Positions 24,778-34,301 of a stretch of DNA of 64,000 nt are shown here, piece after piece. Made by a program: the position numbers and the translations under genes. Numbering within the stretch: position 1 is the first letter of the stretch; each line of letters starts with the position of its first letter. Origin of the DNA: Chitinophagaceae bacterium UBA2375 (lineage in GTDB: Bacteria > Bacteroidota > Bacteroidia > Chitinophagales > Chitinophagaceae); NCBI GenBank assembly GCA_002343985.1, contig DDTB01000017.1:1-64000 (forward strand), given 5' to 3'. Under the pieces are notes generated by a model that had not been told where the DNA came from, did not search any database, and worked only from the letters and a program-made list of their open reading frames with translations.

Positions 24778-26091
24778 ATGCTGAAAAGATTCTTCATTTT
24801 TTGCCTGACTGGCCAATCTTTACTGGCTTTCGGGCAAGATAAGCCCATTGCATTTACCGGCGCCACGATATACCCCATTTCGGGTAAACCCATAACCAAT
24901 GGGGTGATGATCGTGCAGCAGGGTAAGATCCTCGCTGTTGGCGACCAGACGACCCCCATACCAGCCAACGCCACAGTCACCAACCTGCAGGGCAAACTGA
25001 TCATGCCCGGATTGGTTGATACACATTCGCACCTGGGCGGTCCGGAGGGTGGCGATAATTCCGCGGCCCTGAACCCCGAAACCAGGGCCATGGATGCGGT
25101 GAACCCCACAAGCGACGGGTTTAAGAAAGCGCTCGCCGGCGGCATCACCACCATTAATATCATGCCAGGTTCGGGCCACCTGATGAGCGGGCAAACGATT
25201 TATGTAAAAATGCGTGCGGGAAAAACCATTGACGACCTGCTTATTACCAATGAAAAAGGTTTATATGGCGGATTGAAAATGGCGAATGGCACCAATCCCA
25301 TGCGGACCGCGGCTGGTCCTTTCCCGGGAACGAGGGCAAAAAGCGCTTCCATGGTGCGCGAATTATTTTTAAAAGCGCGCGAATACCAGAAAAAAATAGA
25401 AAAGGCCGGAAGAGACAGCAGCAAAATGCCGGAGCGTGATTTGAGGATGGAACCATTGGTGGAAGTGTTGCGCGGGCAAAGAGTGGTGCATTTTCATACA
25501 CACAAATCAAATGATATCATGACGGCCATCCGGCTGAGTAAGGAGTTTGGTTTCCGGACGGTACTGCATCACGTGTCTGAAGGATGGATGGTAGCCGATG
25601 AAATTGCCCAATCGGGTTTCCCTTCATCCATCATCAGCATCGACGCGCCCGGGGGAAAGATGGAAGCCATGAACCTATCCCTCGGCACAGGGGCCGCACT
25701 CGAAAAAGCGGGAGCCCCGGTAGGTTTTCACACGGATGACGGCATTACCGATTCAAGGCTTTTCCTGCGTTCGGCGGCCATGATGGTCAGGGCCGGGATG
25801 AGCCGCGATAAGGCCCTGGAAGGGTTAACCATCACCGGTGCCCGCATGCTCGACCTTTCCTCACGGGTAGGCACACTCGAAGTTGGGAAAGACGCGGACT
25901 TTATCGTATTGTCGGGCGACCCGTTCAGCGTTAACACAAAAGTGGAACAAACCTGGGTGGAAGGCATCAAGCGCTTTGACCTGGGCAACCCTGCCGATAA
26001 GGCGTTTTTGCTGGGCGGATATGATGTGTACTCTCCCATCCGTTCCGAATTCCATCACCATACCGACGACGACCATCGCCACGAACAATAA
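24778..26091 (+). CDS. Secreted amidohydrolase, metal ligands intact
   Basis: A 437-aa amidohydrolase with a signal peptide (MLKRFFIFCLTGQSLLAFG). The frame opens at 24736 but MLKRFF is the natural start. Metal-binding residues are in place: DTHSHLGG (H83, H85), VVHFHTHKS, LHHVSEG and FHTDDGITDS. The C-terminal ALEGLTITGARMLDL and GTLEVGKDADFIVLSGDPF complete the composite beta-sandwich. Substrate unknown; imidazolonepropionase-like periplasmic members are common in Bacteroidota. A His-rich tail (EFHHHTDDDHRHEQ) may bind metal. It is co-transcribed with a paralogue after 17 bases. Confidence 0.85.
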   Translation: MLKRFFIFCLTGQSLLAFGQDKPIAFTGATIYPISGKPITNGVMIVQQGKILAVGDQTTPIPANATVTNLQGKLIMPGLVDTHSHLGGPEGGDNSAALNPETRAMDAVNPTSDGFKKALAGGITTINIMPGSGHLMSGQTIYVKMRAGKTIDDLLITNEKGLYGGLKMANGTNPMRTAAGPFPGTRAKSASMVRELFLKAREYQKKIEKAGRDSSKMPERDLRMEPLVEVLRGQRVVHFHTHKSNDIMTAIRLSKEFGFRTVLHHVSEGWMVADEIAQSGFPSSIISIDAPGGKMEAMNLSLGTGAALEKAGAPVGFHTDDGITDSRLFLRSAAMMVRAGMSRDKALEGLTITGARMLDLSSRVGTLEVGKDADFIVLSGDPFSVNTKVEQTWVEGIKRFDLGNPADKAFLLGGYDVYSPIRSEFHHHTDDDHRHEQ

Positions 26092-26108
26092 CCGACAAAC
26101 AATTAAGT

Positions 26109-27320
26109 ATGACGATCAAACATATCATATCAGCTTCTTTTACCCTGCTCATCAGCATCCCGGCGCTGGCGCAAACAGCCATCAGGGCCGAAATACTGTA
26201 CCCGGTTTCGGGTAGCCCTATCCGTGATGCAGTGGTGCTGGTGCAGAAAGGCAAAATCGAAAAAGTTGGCCCTGCATCCGGCGTGAACATTCCCGCAGGA
26301 TATAAAGTCATCAACACAAAAGTGCTGACACCCGGGCTCATCGACGCCCGCACGGTGGTGGGCATGGCCGGCGCCCTGAACATACCTGTTGACCAGGACC
26401 AGCTGGAGAAATCATCCCCTGTGCAACCTGATCTCCGCGCCATAGACGCGTACAACCCTGAAGAAACTTTGGTAAAGACCCTGCGCGGGTTTGGTGTAAC
26501 CAGCATCCATACAGGTCATGGCATTGGCGCACTGGTGAGCGGACAAACCATGATTGCGAAAACAAAACCGGGTACGGTGGAAACCGTTACCATCAACCCA
26601 TTGGCCATGCTGGCTATGACGATCGGCCCATCCGTGTCGGGAAATTTTTCATCACCTGGTACTAAGGCTAAGCAAATGTCAATGCTGCGGACAGAATTGT
26701 TGAAAGCGAGAGATTACCTGAAAAAGCAACAGGATAAAGACAGTACCAAAAGGCCGGCTACTGACTTGAAAATGGAAGCGCTGGCTAAATTACTGAAAGG
26801 CGACATCAAAGGGTTGATCACCGCCAACAGTTCGCTTGACATCATGAATGCCATCCGCTTGCAAAAGGAGTTTGGCTTTAAGCTGGTGCTCGACGGCGCC
26901 GCGGAAGCCTATCGCCTCATTCCTGAAATCAAACAATCCGGTGCGGAAATCATTCTGCATGCCACCATGGCCCGCAACGAAGGCGACCGTGTAAACATGA
27001 ACCGCGAGAGCGCCGCTTTACTAACGGCAGCGGGTATACGCGTATCAATTGAGAGCGGCTATGAAGCCTATGTGCCGAAAACAAGGGTTGTATTGCTTGA
27101 AGCCGCGCAGGCAACGGCTTACGGCCTTTCGGTGGAAGACGCGCTTCGCGCCATTACGCTGAACCCGGCCATTTTACTGGGCATTGAACAAAGGGTTGGG
27201 AGCATAGAGCCGGGGAAAGACGCAGACCTTGTGATGTACGATGGCGAACCGTTTGAATACTTGACACGGGTATGCGGCGTGATGATAGACGGGGAGATCG
27301 TGAGCGATACCTGTCAATGA
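26109..27320 (+). CDS. Amidohydrolase paralogue lacking the HxH metal motif
   Basis: A 403-aa protein with a signal peptide (MTIKHIISASFTLLISIPALAQ) and the same overall fold as the preceding protein (VLTPGLIDART, AITLNPAILLG, GSIEPGKDADLVMYDGEPF). The HxH of strand 1 is replaced by DAR, the FHTH motif by TANSS, and HHVSEG by LDGAAEA, so nearly all metal ligands are gone. It is best read as a pseudo-enzyme partner of the upstream protein, perhaps forming a heterodimer. Its stop overlaps, on the opposite strand, the end of the DUF3817 gene. Confidence 0.8.
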   Translation: MTIKHIISASFTLLISIPALAQTAIRAEILYPVSGSPIRDAVVLVQKGKIEKVGPASGVNIPAGYKVINTKVLTPGLIDARTVVGMAGALNIPVDQDQLEKSSPVQPDLRAIDAYNPEETLVKTLRGFGVTSIHTGHGIGALVSGQTMIAKTKPGTVETVTINPLAMLAMTIGPSVSGNFSSPGTKAKQMSMLRTELLKARDYLKKQQDKDSTKRPATDLKMEALAKLLKGDIKGLITANSSLDIMNAIRLQKEFGFKLVLDGAAEAYRLIPEIKQSGAEIILHATMARNEGDRVNMNRESAALLTAAGIRVSIESGYEAYVPKTRVVLLEAAQATAYGLSVEDALRAITLNPAILLGIEQRVGSIEPGKDADLVMYDGEPFEYLTRVCGVMIDGEIVSDTCQ

Positions 27321-27631
27321 CCGGCGGCCTTCAATTCGGCCTCTTCTTTTTTCCACTCACGGTCAAGCACAAACGTACCGAAAGGGACCAGCGAAGACAC
27401 AAATACTTTCACAAACCAGGCAAAGCTTTTGCGGTACTGGGAATAGCTTTCCCATGCCAGCACCATCATCCCTACAAACAGGGCGCCGTGCAATCCGCCT
27501 ACTACGCTTACGGCTTTTGGCATATCGGCCAGGTACTTCAGGGGCATGGCAACACCCAGCAGCAGGATATAGGAGATACCTTCAATAAAGGCTACTTTTC
27601 GGAACCAGGAAAACAGTTTAGTTGATTTCAT
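27314..27631 (-). CDS. DUF3817-family membrane protein
   Basis: A 105-aa protein with three hydrophobic helices (FIEGISYILLLGVAMPLKY, VVGGLHGALFVGMMVLA, FVKVFVSSLVPFGTFVLD). The pattern of E in helix 1 and H in GGLHG is the mark of DUF3817/YdzA-like proteins. Function unknown. It follows mqnC on the same strand after 26 bases and may be co-transcribed. Confidence 0.8.
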   Translation of the reverse strand: MKSTKLFSWFRKVAFIEGISYILLLGVAMPLKYLADMPKAVSVVGGLHGALFVGMMVLAWESYSQYRKSFAWFVKVFVSSLVPFGTFVLDREWKKEEAELKAAGH

Positions 27632-27657
27632 AATGGTATGCGCGACAGGGTTGCGCT

Positions 27658-28779
27658 TTAGTAATTGATAACTTGTTCGATCATCTCAGGCGTTTCGCGC
27701 CATTCATATTGCTGGTTGCGCAATTGCGGCTCGAAGCCCGCTTCGCGGATGGCTTCCTGCATGCTCCTGCTGGTGAATCGGTGAGGGGCGCCGGCCGCGC
27801 TGACTACGTTTTCTTCAATCATGATGCTTCCGAAATCGTTGGCGCCCGCGTGCAGGCAGAGTTGTGCCACGTCTTTTCCCACGGTGAGCCAACTGGCTTG
27901 TATGTTGATGACATTTGGCAGCATGATACGGCTGAGCGCGATCATGCGGATGTATTCCTCCGCTGTAGTGAGGTTATGTACGCCACGGATTTTTGTGAGC
28001 AGGGTGTCCACATCCTGGAAAGTCCAGGGGATGAAAGCGAGGAAACCCTTGGCATCAGCCGGTTTGCGGCTTTGCACTTCGCGGATTTTCACCAGGTGCT
28101 CAAAACGTTCCTGAAGGGTTTCTACATGGCCGAACATCATGGTGGCTGATGTGGTGATGTGCAGTTTATGCGCTTCGTGCATGATATCAAGCCATTCCTG
28201 CGCGCCGCATTTGCCTTTGCTGATCAGCCTGCGTACACGGTCTGTCAGGATCTCCGCGCCTGCCCCGGGCAAACTGTCCATGCCGGCTTCCTTCAAAGCG
28301 GCGAGCACTTCGTGGTGCGTACTTTTTTCCAGTTTCGTGATATGGGCGATCTCCGGGGGGCCGAGGGTGTGCAGCTTGATATTGGGATAATGGGATTTGA
28401 GTTCCCGGAACAGGTTCACATAAAAAGAGAGGCCGAGTTCAGGGTGGTGGCCGCCCTGCAGGAGGAGCTGGTCGCCGCCATAACGGATGGTCTCTTCAAT
28501 TTTCTGTTTGTAAGTATCTATGTCCGTGATATAGGCTTCGGGATGTCCCGGTATCCGGTAAAAGTTACAGAACTTGCAATTGGCGATGCACACATTGGTG
28601 GTGTTCACATTCCGGTCGATCTGCCAGGTAACTTTACCATGGGGCACCTGTTTCCGGCGGAGGGTATCGGCCACAAACATCAGGTCGGCCAGTGCAGCAT
28701 TTTCAAACAAAAAGCAGCCTTCTTCTACAGAAAGGAATTCGAAGCGAAGGGCTTTTTGCAATAAATCGTTCACATTCAT
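27658..28779 (-). CDS. mqnC: Cyclic dehypoxanthine futalosine synthase (radical SAM)
   Basis: A 373-aa radical SAM enzyme of the futalosine route to menaquinone; it cyclises dehypoxanthine futalosine. The cluster motif is CIANCKFC (C64, C68, C71; CX3CX2C), preceded by VTWQIDRNVNTTNVC and followed by LQGGHHPELGL and HTLGPPEIAHI, which distinguish MqnC from MqnE and CofH. Length is typical. Presence of this route fits Bacteroidota that lack the classical MenD pathway. Other mqn genes are not in the window. Confidence 0.92.
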   Translation of the reverse strand: MNVNDLLQKALRFEFLSVEEGCFLFENAALADLMFVADTLRRKQVPHGKVTWQIDRNVNTTNVCIANCKFCNFYRIPGHPEAYITDIDTYKQKIEETIRYGGDQLLLQGGHHPELGLSFYVNLFRELKSHYPNIKLHTLGPPEIAHITKLEKSTHHEVLAALKEAGMDSLPGAGAEILTDRVRRLISKGKCGAQEWLDIMHEAHKLHITTSATMMFGHVETLQERFEHLVKIREVQSRKPADAKGFLAFIPWTFQDVDTLLTKIRGVHNLTTAEEYIRMIALSRIMLPNVINIQASWLTVGKDVAQLCLHAGANDFGSIMIEENVVSAAGAPHRFTSRSMQEAIREAGFEPQLRNQQYEWRETPEMIEQVINY

Positions 28780-28854
28780 AAATCGGCAACCAGGATTAAG
28801 GCTGGTATAACATCAACAAAATTAAGCCTATTAGGTTGTACAACCGGAACGAAC

Positions 28855-30048
28855 ATGATGAAATGGGTTTTTGCCTGGATTTGCGCCTGCTTATTAACTG
28901 TTAACCCTGCCGGGGCGCAGGAGATCATGGAACAACCTGAAGCCGGGTTCCTGGCCCGTGTCCCTTTTCGGCAGTTTAGTGGTGGTATTATGATTATCCG
29001 TGCCACGGTTGACCATGTCAAAGACAGCCTGAATTTTATTTTAGATACCGGCAGCGGCGGCATTTCCCTTGATTCGGCCACCTGCACCGACCTGGGCATC
29101 AGCATCAGGCCTTCCGATACCAGCATTACCGGGATCGCCGGTGTCAAAAAAGTGCCTTTTGCCTTCAATAAAACCCTGCACCTGCCCGGACTGGATGTTG
29201 ACAAGCTTAATTTTCATGTGAATGATTACGATATATTAAGCAGCGTTTACGGCGAAAAAATTGATGGCATCATCGGGTATAGTTTTTTCAGCAGGTATGT
29301 GGTAAAGATCAATTTCGACAGCCTTTACCTTGAGGTATTCACACCCGGCAAAATTGAATATCCGTATGGCAGCACCACCCTTCGGCCTATTTTCACCACC
29401 ATCCCCATACAAAATATGCAGGTGAAGGATAAACGAAAAGTGCAGTCTAATTTTTATTTTGATACCGGGGCCGGACTTTGTTTTTTGATGAGCGAACGTT
29501 TTATACACGACAGCAGCATCCTGCACCGGAAACGGAAACCATTGCTGACACAGGCCGAGGGCATGGGCGGCAAAATGCAAATGAGGCTTACGGTTGTGAA
29601 GGAAGTGAAACTGGGGCCATATCATTTCAGGGCCGTCCCCACATATTTGTATAAAGATGTTTATAATGTTACGGCTTATCCATATACGGGCGGCCTTGTG
29701 GGCAATGATATCCTGCGCCGCTTCAACATGATTGTGAATTACCCGCAACGGGAAATCAATATCATTCCTAATTCACATTTCCACGACTCATTCGAATATG
29801 GATACACCGGGCTGAGCATTTACCAGACCGGCGATAAGATTACCGTAGGCGACGTGATCCCCGGGTCGCCTGCAGATGAGGCGGGCTTTAAGACGGATGA
29901 TGAACTGATCAGTGTAGGTACCAATTTCTCCGGTATCATCCAGCAATACAAAAATATCCTGCAGGAACCCAAAAAGCGTATAACCGTGATTGTTAGGCGG
30001 AATGACCAGTTGCAGCAACTCGTTATCGAAACCATGAGCATTCGGTAA
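28855..30048 (+). CDS. Secreted retropepsin-like aspartyl protease with PDZ domain
   Basis: A 397-aa protein with a signal peptide. Two aspartyl-protease motifs are present, FILDTGSGGIS (D64) and FYFDTGAGLCFL (about D203), so both halves of the active site are in one chain. A PDZ-like domain follows (about 310-395: GDVIPGSPADEAGFKTDDELISV). This is the clan-AA plus PDZ arrangement frequent in Bacteroidota; target proteins are unknown. It is divergent from mqnC with a 75-base spacer. Confidence 0.87.
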   Translation: MMKWVFAWICACLLTVNPAGAQEIMEQPEAGFLARVPFRQFSGGIMIIRATVDHVKDSLNFILDTGSGGISLDSATCTDLGISIRPSDTSITGIAGVKKVPFAFNKTLHLPGLDVDKLNFHVNDYDILSSVYGEKIDGIIGYSFFSRYVVKINFDSLYLEVFTPGKIEYPYGSTTLRPIFTTIPIQNMQVKDKRKVQSNFYFDTGAGLCFLMSERFIHDSSILHRKRKPLLTQAEGMGGKMQMRLTVVKEVKLGPYHFRAVPTYLYKDVYNVTAYPYTGGLVGNDILRRFNMIVNYPQREINIIPNSHFHDSFEYGYTGLSIYQTGDKITVGDVIPGSPADEAGFKTDDELISVGTNFSGIIQQYKNILQEPKKRITVIVRRNDQLQQLVIETMSIR

Positions 30049-30068
30049 TATCCGGGATGGATAATGGT

Positions 30069-30668
30069 TTACCTGAATTGCGCGGATATGCCGTAACAGA
30101 TGCTGTCGTTTATCCGCTGAAAGCTGATGCCATTGATTTTCCGTAAGCGCCGCGAACGCCTCCTGTCGAGCAGGTTTCCTTTTTCATCAAATAACTGTGG
30201 TTGCGCGTAATAGGTGAGGATGTAATATTTTCTCGATCCGAATATTGGCTTAAACGCCCTTGGCTTCACGGAAATCATGATCATATGTTCTTTCTTTCCG
30301 TTAGAATAATAATCGAAACGGTTGACCCATGTGCTTTTGATGGTTTGCATCAGCCGGATCAGTTGCATGGTGCCGCTGAGTGCAAAATCATAATGCCGCA
30401 GTGTATCGCGCAGCCTTGGGTCTGCAACCTGGAAATCATAAATATACGTGAGGCTGTCGGTGTGGATGTCGAGTGAAATATTCTGAAAACCTTTGTCGGT
30501 AAATGCCATGGAGAAAGGATGTTGCGCATAGAGGGCCCCGTACAGGTTTTTGATGCTGTCGAGTTCCGCCTGTTGTTCCGTATAAAAACGGCCCGTGATA
30601 TTTTTACCCGTGCATGCCGACAGGAATAATAGCATTGAGAAAATGATATGTGAGTGCGCTTTACTCAT
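30069..30668 (-). CDS. Lipoprotein of unknown function
   Basis: A 199-aa protein; MSKAHSH is chosen as start because it gives a proper lipobox (FLSACTGKN) and because its ATGAGTAA overlaps the stop of the upstream gene. The mature part looks like a single alpha/beta domain (DSLTYIYDFQVADP, YYILTYYAQPQLFDEKGNLLDR). Not recognised. Translational coupling to the secreted Cys-His-Asp protein suggests that the two act together. Confidence 0.6.
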   Translation of the reverse strand: MSKAHSHIIFSMLLFLSACTGKNITGRFYTEQQAELDSIKNLYGALYAQHPFSMAFTDKGFQNISLDIHTDSLTYIYDFQVADPRLRDTLRHYDFALSGTMQLIRLMQTIKSTWVNRFDYYSNGKKEHMIMISVKPRAFKPIFGSRKYYILTYYAQPQLFDEKGNLLDRRRSRRLRKINGISFQRINDSICYGISAQFR

Positions 30669-31581
30669 CCTTGTTTTTTTTCGTGCAATAAGAAATACCA
30701 AAGACCAGCCGCTTGAAAAATTCAGGGTGCACCTGCCTCAGCGTCTGGCTTCCGTAATCCCAATACCTGATGGTTACGGAATGGTCGTCTCTGTATATCC
30801 AGTGCAAAACCACATAATGCGTAGGGATTTGAATTTTTATTTTATCGAGTTTCTTTTTGTGCAGGATGCGGTTGTTGAGGTACAATACCACGGTGCCGGA
30901 TTGTAATTTTTCATTGATATATGCATCCGGGTGGAGCAGGTTTGGACGCACCAGGTCTGATCCGCGCGCTTTCACGTTGTAATGCAGTAACTGCCTCGCC
31001 ATCCTGTTGAACTTCGCGTAATTCACGGCGGCCCACATGGTATTTTCGTCGCCGGGGTCGTACCGTCGGTTGAAAAAATTGAGGTAGCCTTTATAGTGGT
31101 CGGCCAGGCAAAGGTACCAGAGTTGTTCTGCCGGCCTGATATCGAGTACCCCTTTAAAACGCAGTGTCCCAGCGGCTTTTTTGACGCGTGCGGAAGGATT
31201 AAACTTCACGCCCCTGTAAACGGCACGGCCTTCAGTGTACAGGCTGTACATGAGTTTTGCATAACCCAGCGGATCGTCGTTTAACAATAAATAGGAAATG
31301 GCGCCATAACCGCAAAAGTTTGTTTCCCTGCCGGGATATATGCTGGCGGGCTTTTCGATATTCAATTTAATATTATCGATAAATAATTGCGGGCGCACAT
31401 TGGGCCAGTGTTTGCTGCGGGGAAGCGGCCCGATGCTGTCGAGGTATCGAAATGCCTCGTCGGCAGAGGAAGTATGTACCGGTAAAGCCGATATGTCTGG
31501 AGTACCAGGTATAGCAGCCGGTTGCGACAAAACGGTTGCAGCCAGTAACACAAAAAATATGAGCATAAAAAACCTGGACAT
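30661..31581 (-). CDS. Secreted protein, possible papain-like (C39-like) peptidase
   Basis: A 306-aa protein with a signal peptide (ends about residue 20). NFCGYGAISYLL (C90), THYVVLHWIYRD (H255 or H260) and IRYWDYG (D275) are in the order and setting of a Cys-His-Asp papain-like triad, as in C39-like and related peptidases, where a CGP/CG turn starts the helix. The family could not be named. Near-match box TACCTTTA lies 18 bases before the start. The downstream lipoprotein gene overlaps its end. Confidence 0.55.
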   Translation of the reverse strand: MSRFFMLIFFVLLAATVLSQPAAIPGTPDISALPVHTSSADEAFRYLDSIGPLPRSKHWPNVRPQLFIDNIKLNIEKPASIYPGRETNFCGYGAISYLLLNDDPLGYAKLMYSLYTEGRAVYRGVKFNPSARVKKAAGTLRFKGVLDIRPAEQLWYLCLADHYKGYLNFFNRRYDPGDENTMWAAVNYAKFNRMARQLLHYNVKARGSDLVRPNLLHPDAYINEKLQSGTVVLYLNNRILHKKKLDKIKIQIPTHYVVLHWIYRDDHSVTIRYWDYGSQTLRQVHPEFFKRLVFGISYCTKKNKDE

Positions 31582-31677
31582 ACAGACGGATAGGGCCTGT
31601 AAAGGTAATACAAGCGCCTCATCCCCAAAGCGTTTCCGAAGGGTTCAACCATTCGCGATGATGCGGATGTTCTGCGT

Positions 31678-31685
31678 TACCTTTG
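31678..31685 (+). promoter_or_regulatory. -7 box abutting the M16 peptidase start
   Basis: TACCTTTG, four bases (CGGC), then ATG. Such spacing predicts a leaderless transcript. Confidence 0.5.
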
Positions 31686-31689
31686 CGGC

Positions 31690-32940
31690 ATGATCAGTTT
31701 TGAGAAATTTACTTTATCGAACGGACTCAGGGTTTTGGTGCATCCCGACCAAAGCACACCGATGGCTGTTGTGAATGTATTGTATGATGTTGGCGCCAGG
31801 GATGAAAACCCGGAAAAGACGGGCTTCGCGCATTTATTTGAACACCTGATGTTTGGCGGCAGCGTGAATATCCCTGTGTATGATGAACCTTTACAGGTTG
31901 CCGGGGGTGAAAACAACGCATACACCACCAACGACCTGACCAATTATTATTGCCAATTGCCTGCCGAAAACCTGGAGACCGCTTTTTGGCTCGAGAGTGA
32001 CCGCATGCTCAGCCTCGCGTTCAGCAAAAAAAGCCTCGACGTGCAGCGCAAAGTGGTATGCGAAGAATTCCGCGAACACTATATCAATAAACCTTACGGC
32101 GATGTATGGCATGAGTTCAGGCGTTTGGCATACAGCACACACCCTTATCGCTGGATGACCATTGGCGCCAAGTTGGAGCATATTGAGCAGGCCACACTGG
32201 AAGATGTGAAATCGTTTTTCTTTAAGCATTATACGCCATGCAACGCCATTTTGGTGGTGGCCGGAAATGTAGAACTGGAGCGGGTCCGCGAGTTGTCCGA
32301 AAAATGGTTTGGGTCGATTCCCGCAGGCGAAAAATATCATCGCAACCTGCCGGTGGAACCTGCCCAGCAGGCTCCGCGTCTTCTCGAACGAAAAGCACAG
32401 GTGCCACTTGACGCGCTGTACAAAGGATGGCATATCTACAGCCGTACCGACGCCCGTTATTATACCGCCGACCTGATCACCGATATATTAGGCGGCGGCG
32501 GATCGTCGCGCCTGTTTCAATCCCTGGTGAAGGAAAAGAAATTATTCAGCAATATTGAATGTTATCATTTGGGCAGCACCGACCCCGGATTACTAACCAT
32601 TGAAGGAAAACTGGTGAAAGGGATTGACATAAAAACGGCTGACCTTGCCATCGAAGAAGAGTTGAAGAAGATGATGGAGAACGGCGTAACGGAACAGGAA
32701 TTGCAAAAGGTGAAAAACAAAACGGAGAGTGCCATGGCTTTTGAAGACATGAGCCTGCTCAACCGTGCATCGAGCATTGCCATGTATGAACTGTTGGGCG
32801 ATGCAAACCTGATGAATACAGAATTGCAGCGGTACCAGGCCGTGAGCACTGAAGATATCCTCCGCGAATCACGCATCATTTTTAACCCCAATAATTGCAA
32901 TACCCTTTACTATCTCGCTGAAAACGAATCGCACACATGA
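31690..32940 (+). CDS. M16-family zinc peptidase, catalytic subunit
   Basis: A 416-aa M16B peptidase. The inverted zinc motif HLFEH (H48, E51, H52) and the downstream Glu region VVCEEFREH are intact, so the subunit should be catalytic. The C-terminal half has GGGGSSRLFQSLVKEKKLFSNI but lacks the R/Y-type KGYTYG phrase present in the partner. The next gene overlaps by ATGA. Probably forms a heterodimer with it. No signal peptide is evident. Confidence 0.9.
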   Translation: MISFEKFTLSNGLRVLVHPDQSTPMAVVNVLYDVGARDENPEKTGFAHLFEHLMFGGSVNIPVYDEPLQVAGGENNAYTTNDLTNYYCQLPAENLETAFWLESDRMLSLAFSKKSLDVQRKVVCEEFREHYINKPYGDVWHEFRRLAYSTHPYRWMTIGAKLEHIEQATLEDVKSFFFKHYTPCNAILVVAGNVELERVRELSEKWFGSIPAGEKYHRNLPVEPAQQAPRLLERKAQVPLDALYKGWHIYSRTDARYYTADLITDILGGGGSSRLFQSLVKEKKLFSNIECYHLGSTDPGLLTIEGKLVKGIDIKTADLAIEEELKKMMENGVTEQELQKVKNKTESAMAFEDMSLLNRASSIAMYELLGDANLMNTELQRYQAVSTEDILRESRIIFNPNNCNTLYYLAENESHT

Positions 32941-34214
32941 ACAGGAAAAAAGCACCAGCCATAAAGGATGCCACGGCATTCAGCCTCAAATTAAAACCCT
33001 ATGAACATTATACGCTCGACAACGGCGTACCGGTGTATTGCATCCACGCAGGCAGCCAGGAAGTGTTGCAGCTGGAATGGGTTTTTAACGCGGGAAACTG
33101 TTATGAGGAAAGCAAGGGTATTGCAGCCGCCGCCAATTTTTTACTGAAGAATGGCACGTCAACTAAAACGGCATTTGAGATCAACGAAGCCTTTGATTAT
33201 TACGGCGCCTGGTGCAACCGGACCTGTTATAATGAAACAGCGGTGGTGAGCCTGCATTGCCTGACCAAGCACCTTGGCACATTGTTGCCGGTTGTGCAGG
33301 AGATGTTGTTTGATTCGGTTTTTCCGGAAGAGGAGTTGCAGATTTATAAGCAGAATGCTGGCCAGCGCCTGATGGTGAACCTGAAGAAATGTGAGTTTGT
33401 CGCGGGCCGTTTAATCGACAGTTATGTGTATGGCGATAAGCACCCTTACGGCGTGTATACATCACCGTTAGATATTGAAGCGTTGCAGCTTGCCCCGGTA
33501 AAGGCTTTTTATGAGAAATATTACAAACAGGGTACATGCGCCTTGTTTGTGTCTGGTTATTTACCACCCGACCTGCGGGAACAACTCAATAAAAATTTCG
33601 GCCAGGCATCAATCAGTGCGCCTTCCGGTATTTTGCCCGCTGTTCAGTCCGTGCCGGCAACTGAAAAAAAATACCGGGTGCAGAATGATCCCGACGCTGT
33701 ACAGGGCGCGGTCAGGCTGGCCATCCCCTTTCCCAACCGCCACCACCCCGACTTTCAGAAAGCGATTGTTTTGAACAATGTATTTGGTGGATTTTTTGGT
33801 TCAAGGCTGATGAGTAATATCCGTGAAGACAAAGGGTACACCTATGGCATTTACAGCTATATCCAAAACCATATACAGCAAAGCGCCTGGCTCGTGAGCA
33901 CGGAAGCGGGCAAAGATGTATGTGAAGCCACCATTGAAGAGGTTTACAAAGAAATGGCATTGCTGCGCGAAGAGCTGGTACCGGAGGATGAACTCAACCT
34001 CGTCAGGAATTATATGATCGGTGGTATTTTGGGTGACCTTGATGGTCCTTTTCATATCATGGCAAAATGGAAGAACATCATCCTGAACCAATTGGATGAG
34101 CAGTATTTCTACCAATCCATTGAAACTATTAAACAGGTAAGCCCCGAAGAACTGAGGGAGCTGGCCAATCGTTACCTGCAGCCGGAAAATTTTTATGAAC
34201 TGGTGGTGTACTGA
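32937..34214 (+). CDS. M16-family peptidase-like protein without zinc motif
   Basis: A 425-aa M16 protein in which the place of HxxEH reads AAANFLLKNG, so zinc cannot be bound. The C-terminal domain keeps GGFFGSRLMSNIREDKGYTYGIYS, the R/Y substrate-binding element. In known M16B pairs one subunit has the zinc site and the other the R/Y pair; the two genes here split these features in just that way. Coupled to the upstream gene by a 4-base overlap. Confidence 0.9.
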   Translation: MNRKKAPAIKDATAFSLKLKPYEHYTLDNGVPVYCIHAGSQEVLQLEWVFNAGNCYEESKGIAAAANFLLKNGTSTKTAFEINEAFDYYGAWCNRTCYNETAVVSLHCLTKHLGTLLPVVQEMLFDSVFPEEELQIYKQNAGQRLMVNLKKCEFVAGRLIDSYVYGDKHPYGVYTSPLDIEALQLAPVKAFYEKYYKQGTCALFVSGYLPPDLREQLNKNFGQASISAPSGILPAVQSVPATEKKYRVQNDPDAVQGAVRLAIPFPNRHHPDFQKAIVLNNVFGGFFGSRLMSNIREDKGYTYGIYSYIQNHIQQSAWLVSTEAGKDVCEATIEEVYKEMALLREELVPEDELNLVRNYMIGGILGDLDGPFHIMAKWKNIILNQLDEQYFYQSIETIKQVSPEELRELANRYLQPENFYELVVY

Positions 34215-34255
34215 CAGGTAAACATTCACTCACGCTAATTCACACCTTTATGTGA

Positions 34256-34286
34256 TTGACTGCATATTTTCTGGTCCATAGATTTG
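34256..34286 (+). promoter_or_regulatory. Consensus promoter of the lipoprotein gene at 34302
   Basis: TTG (34256-34258), 20 bases, TAGATTTG (34279-34286); ATG 15 bases later. Confidence 0.65.
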
Positions 34287-34301
34287 CCGAAAGTATCAGC
34301 C

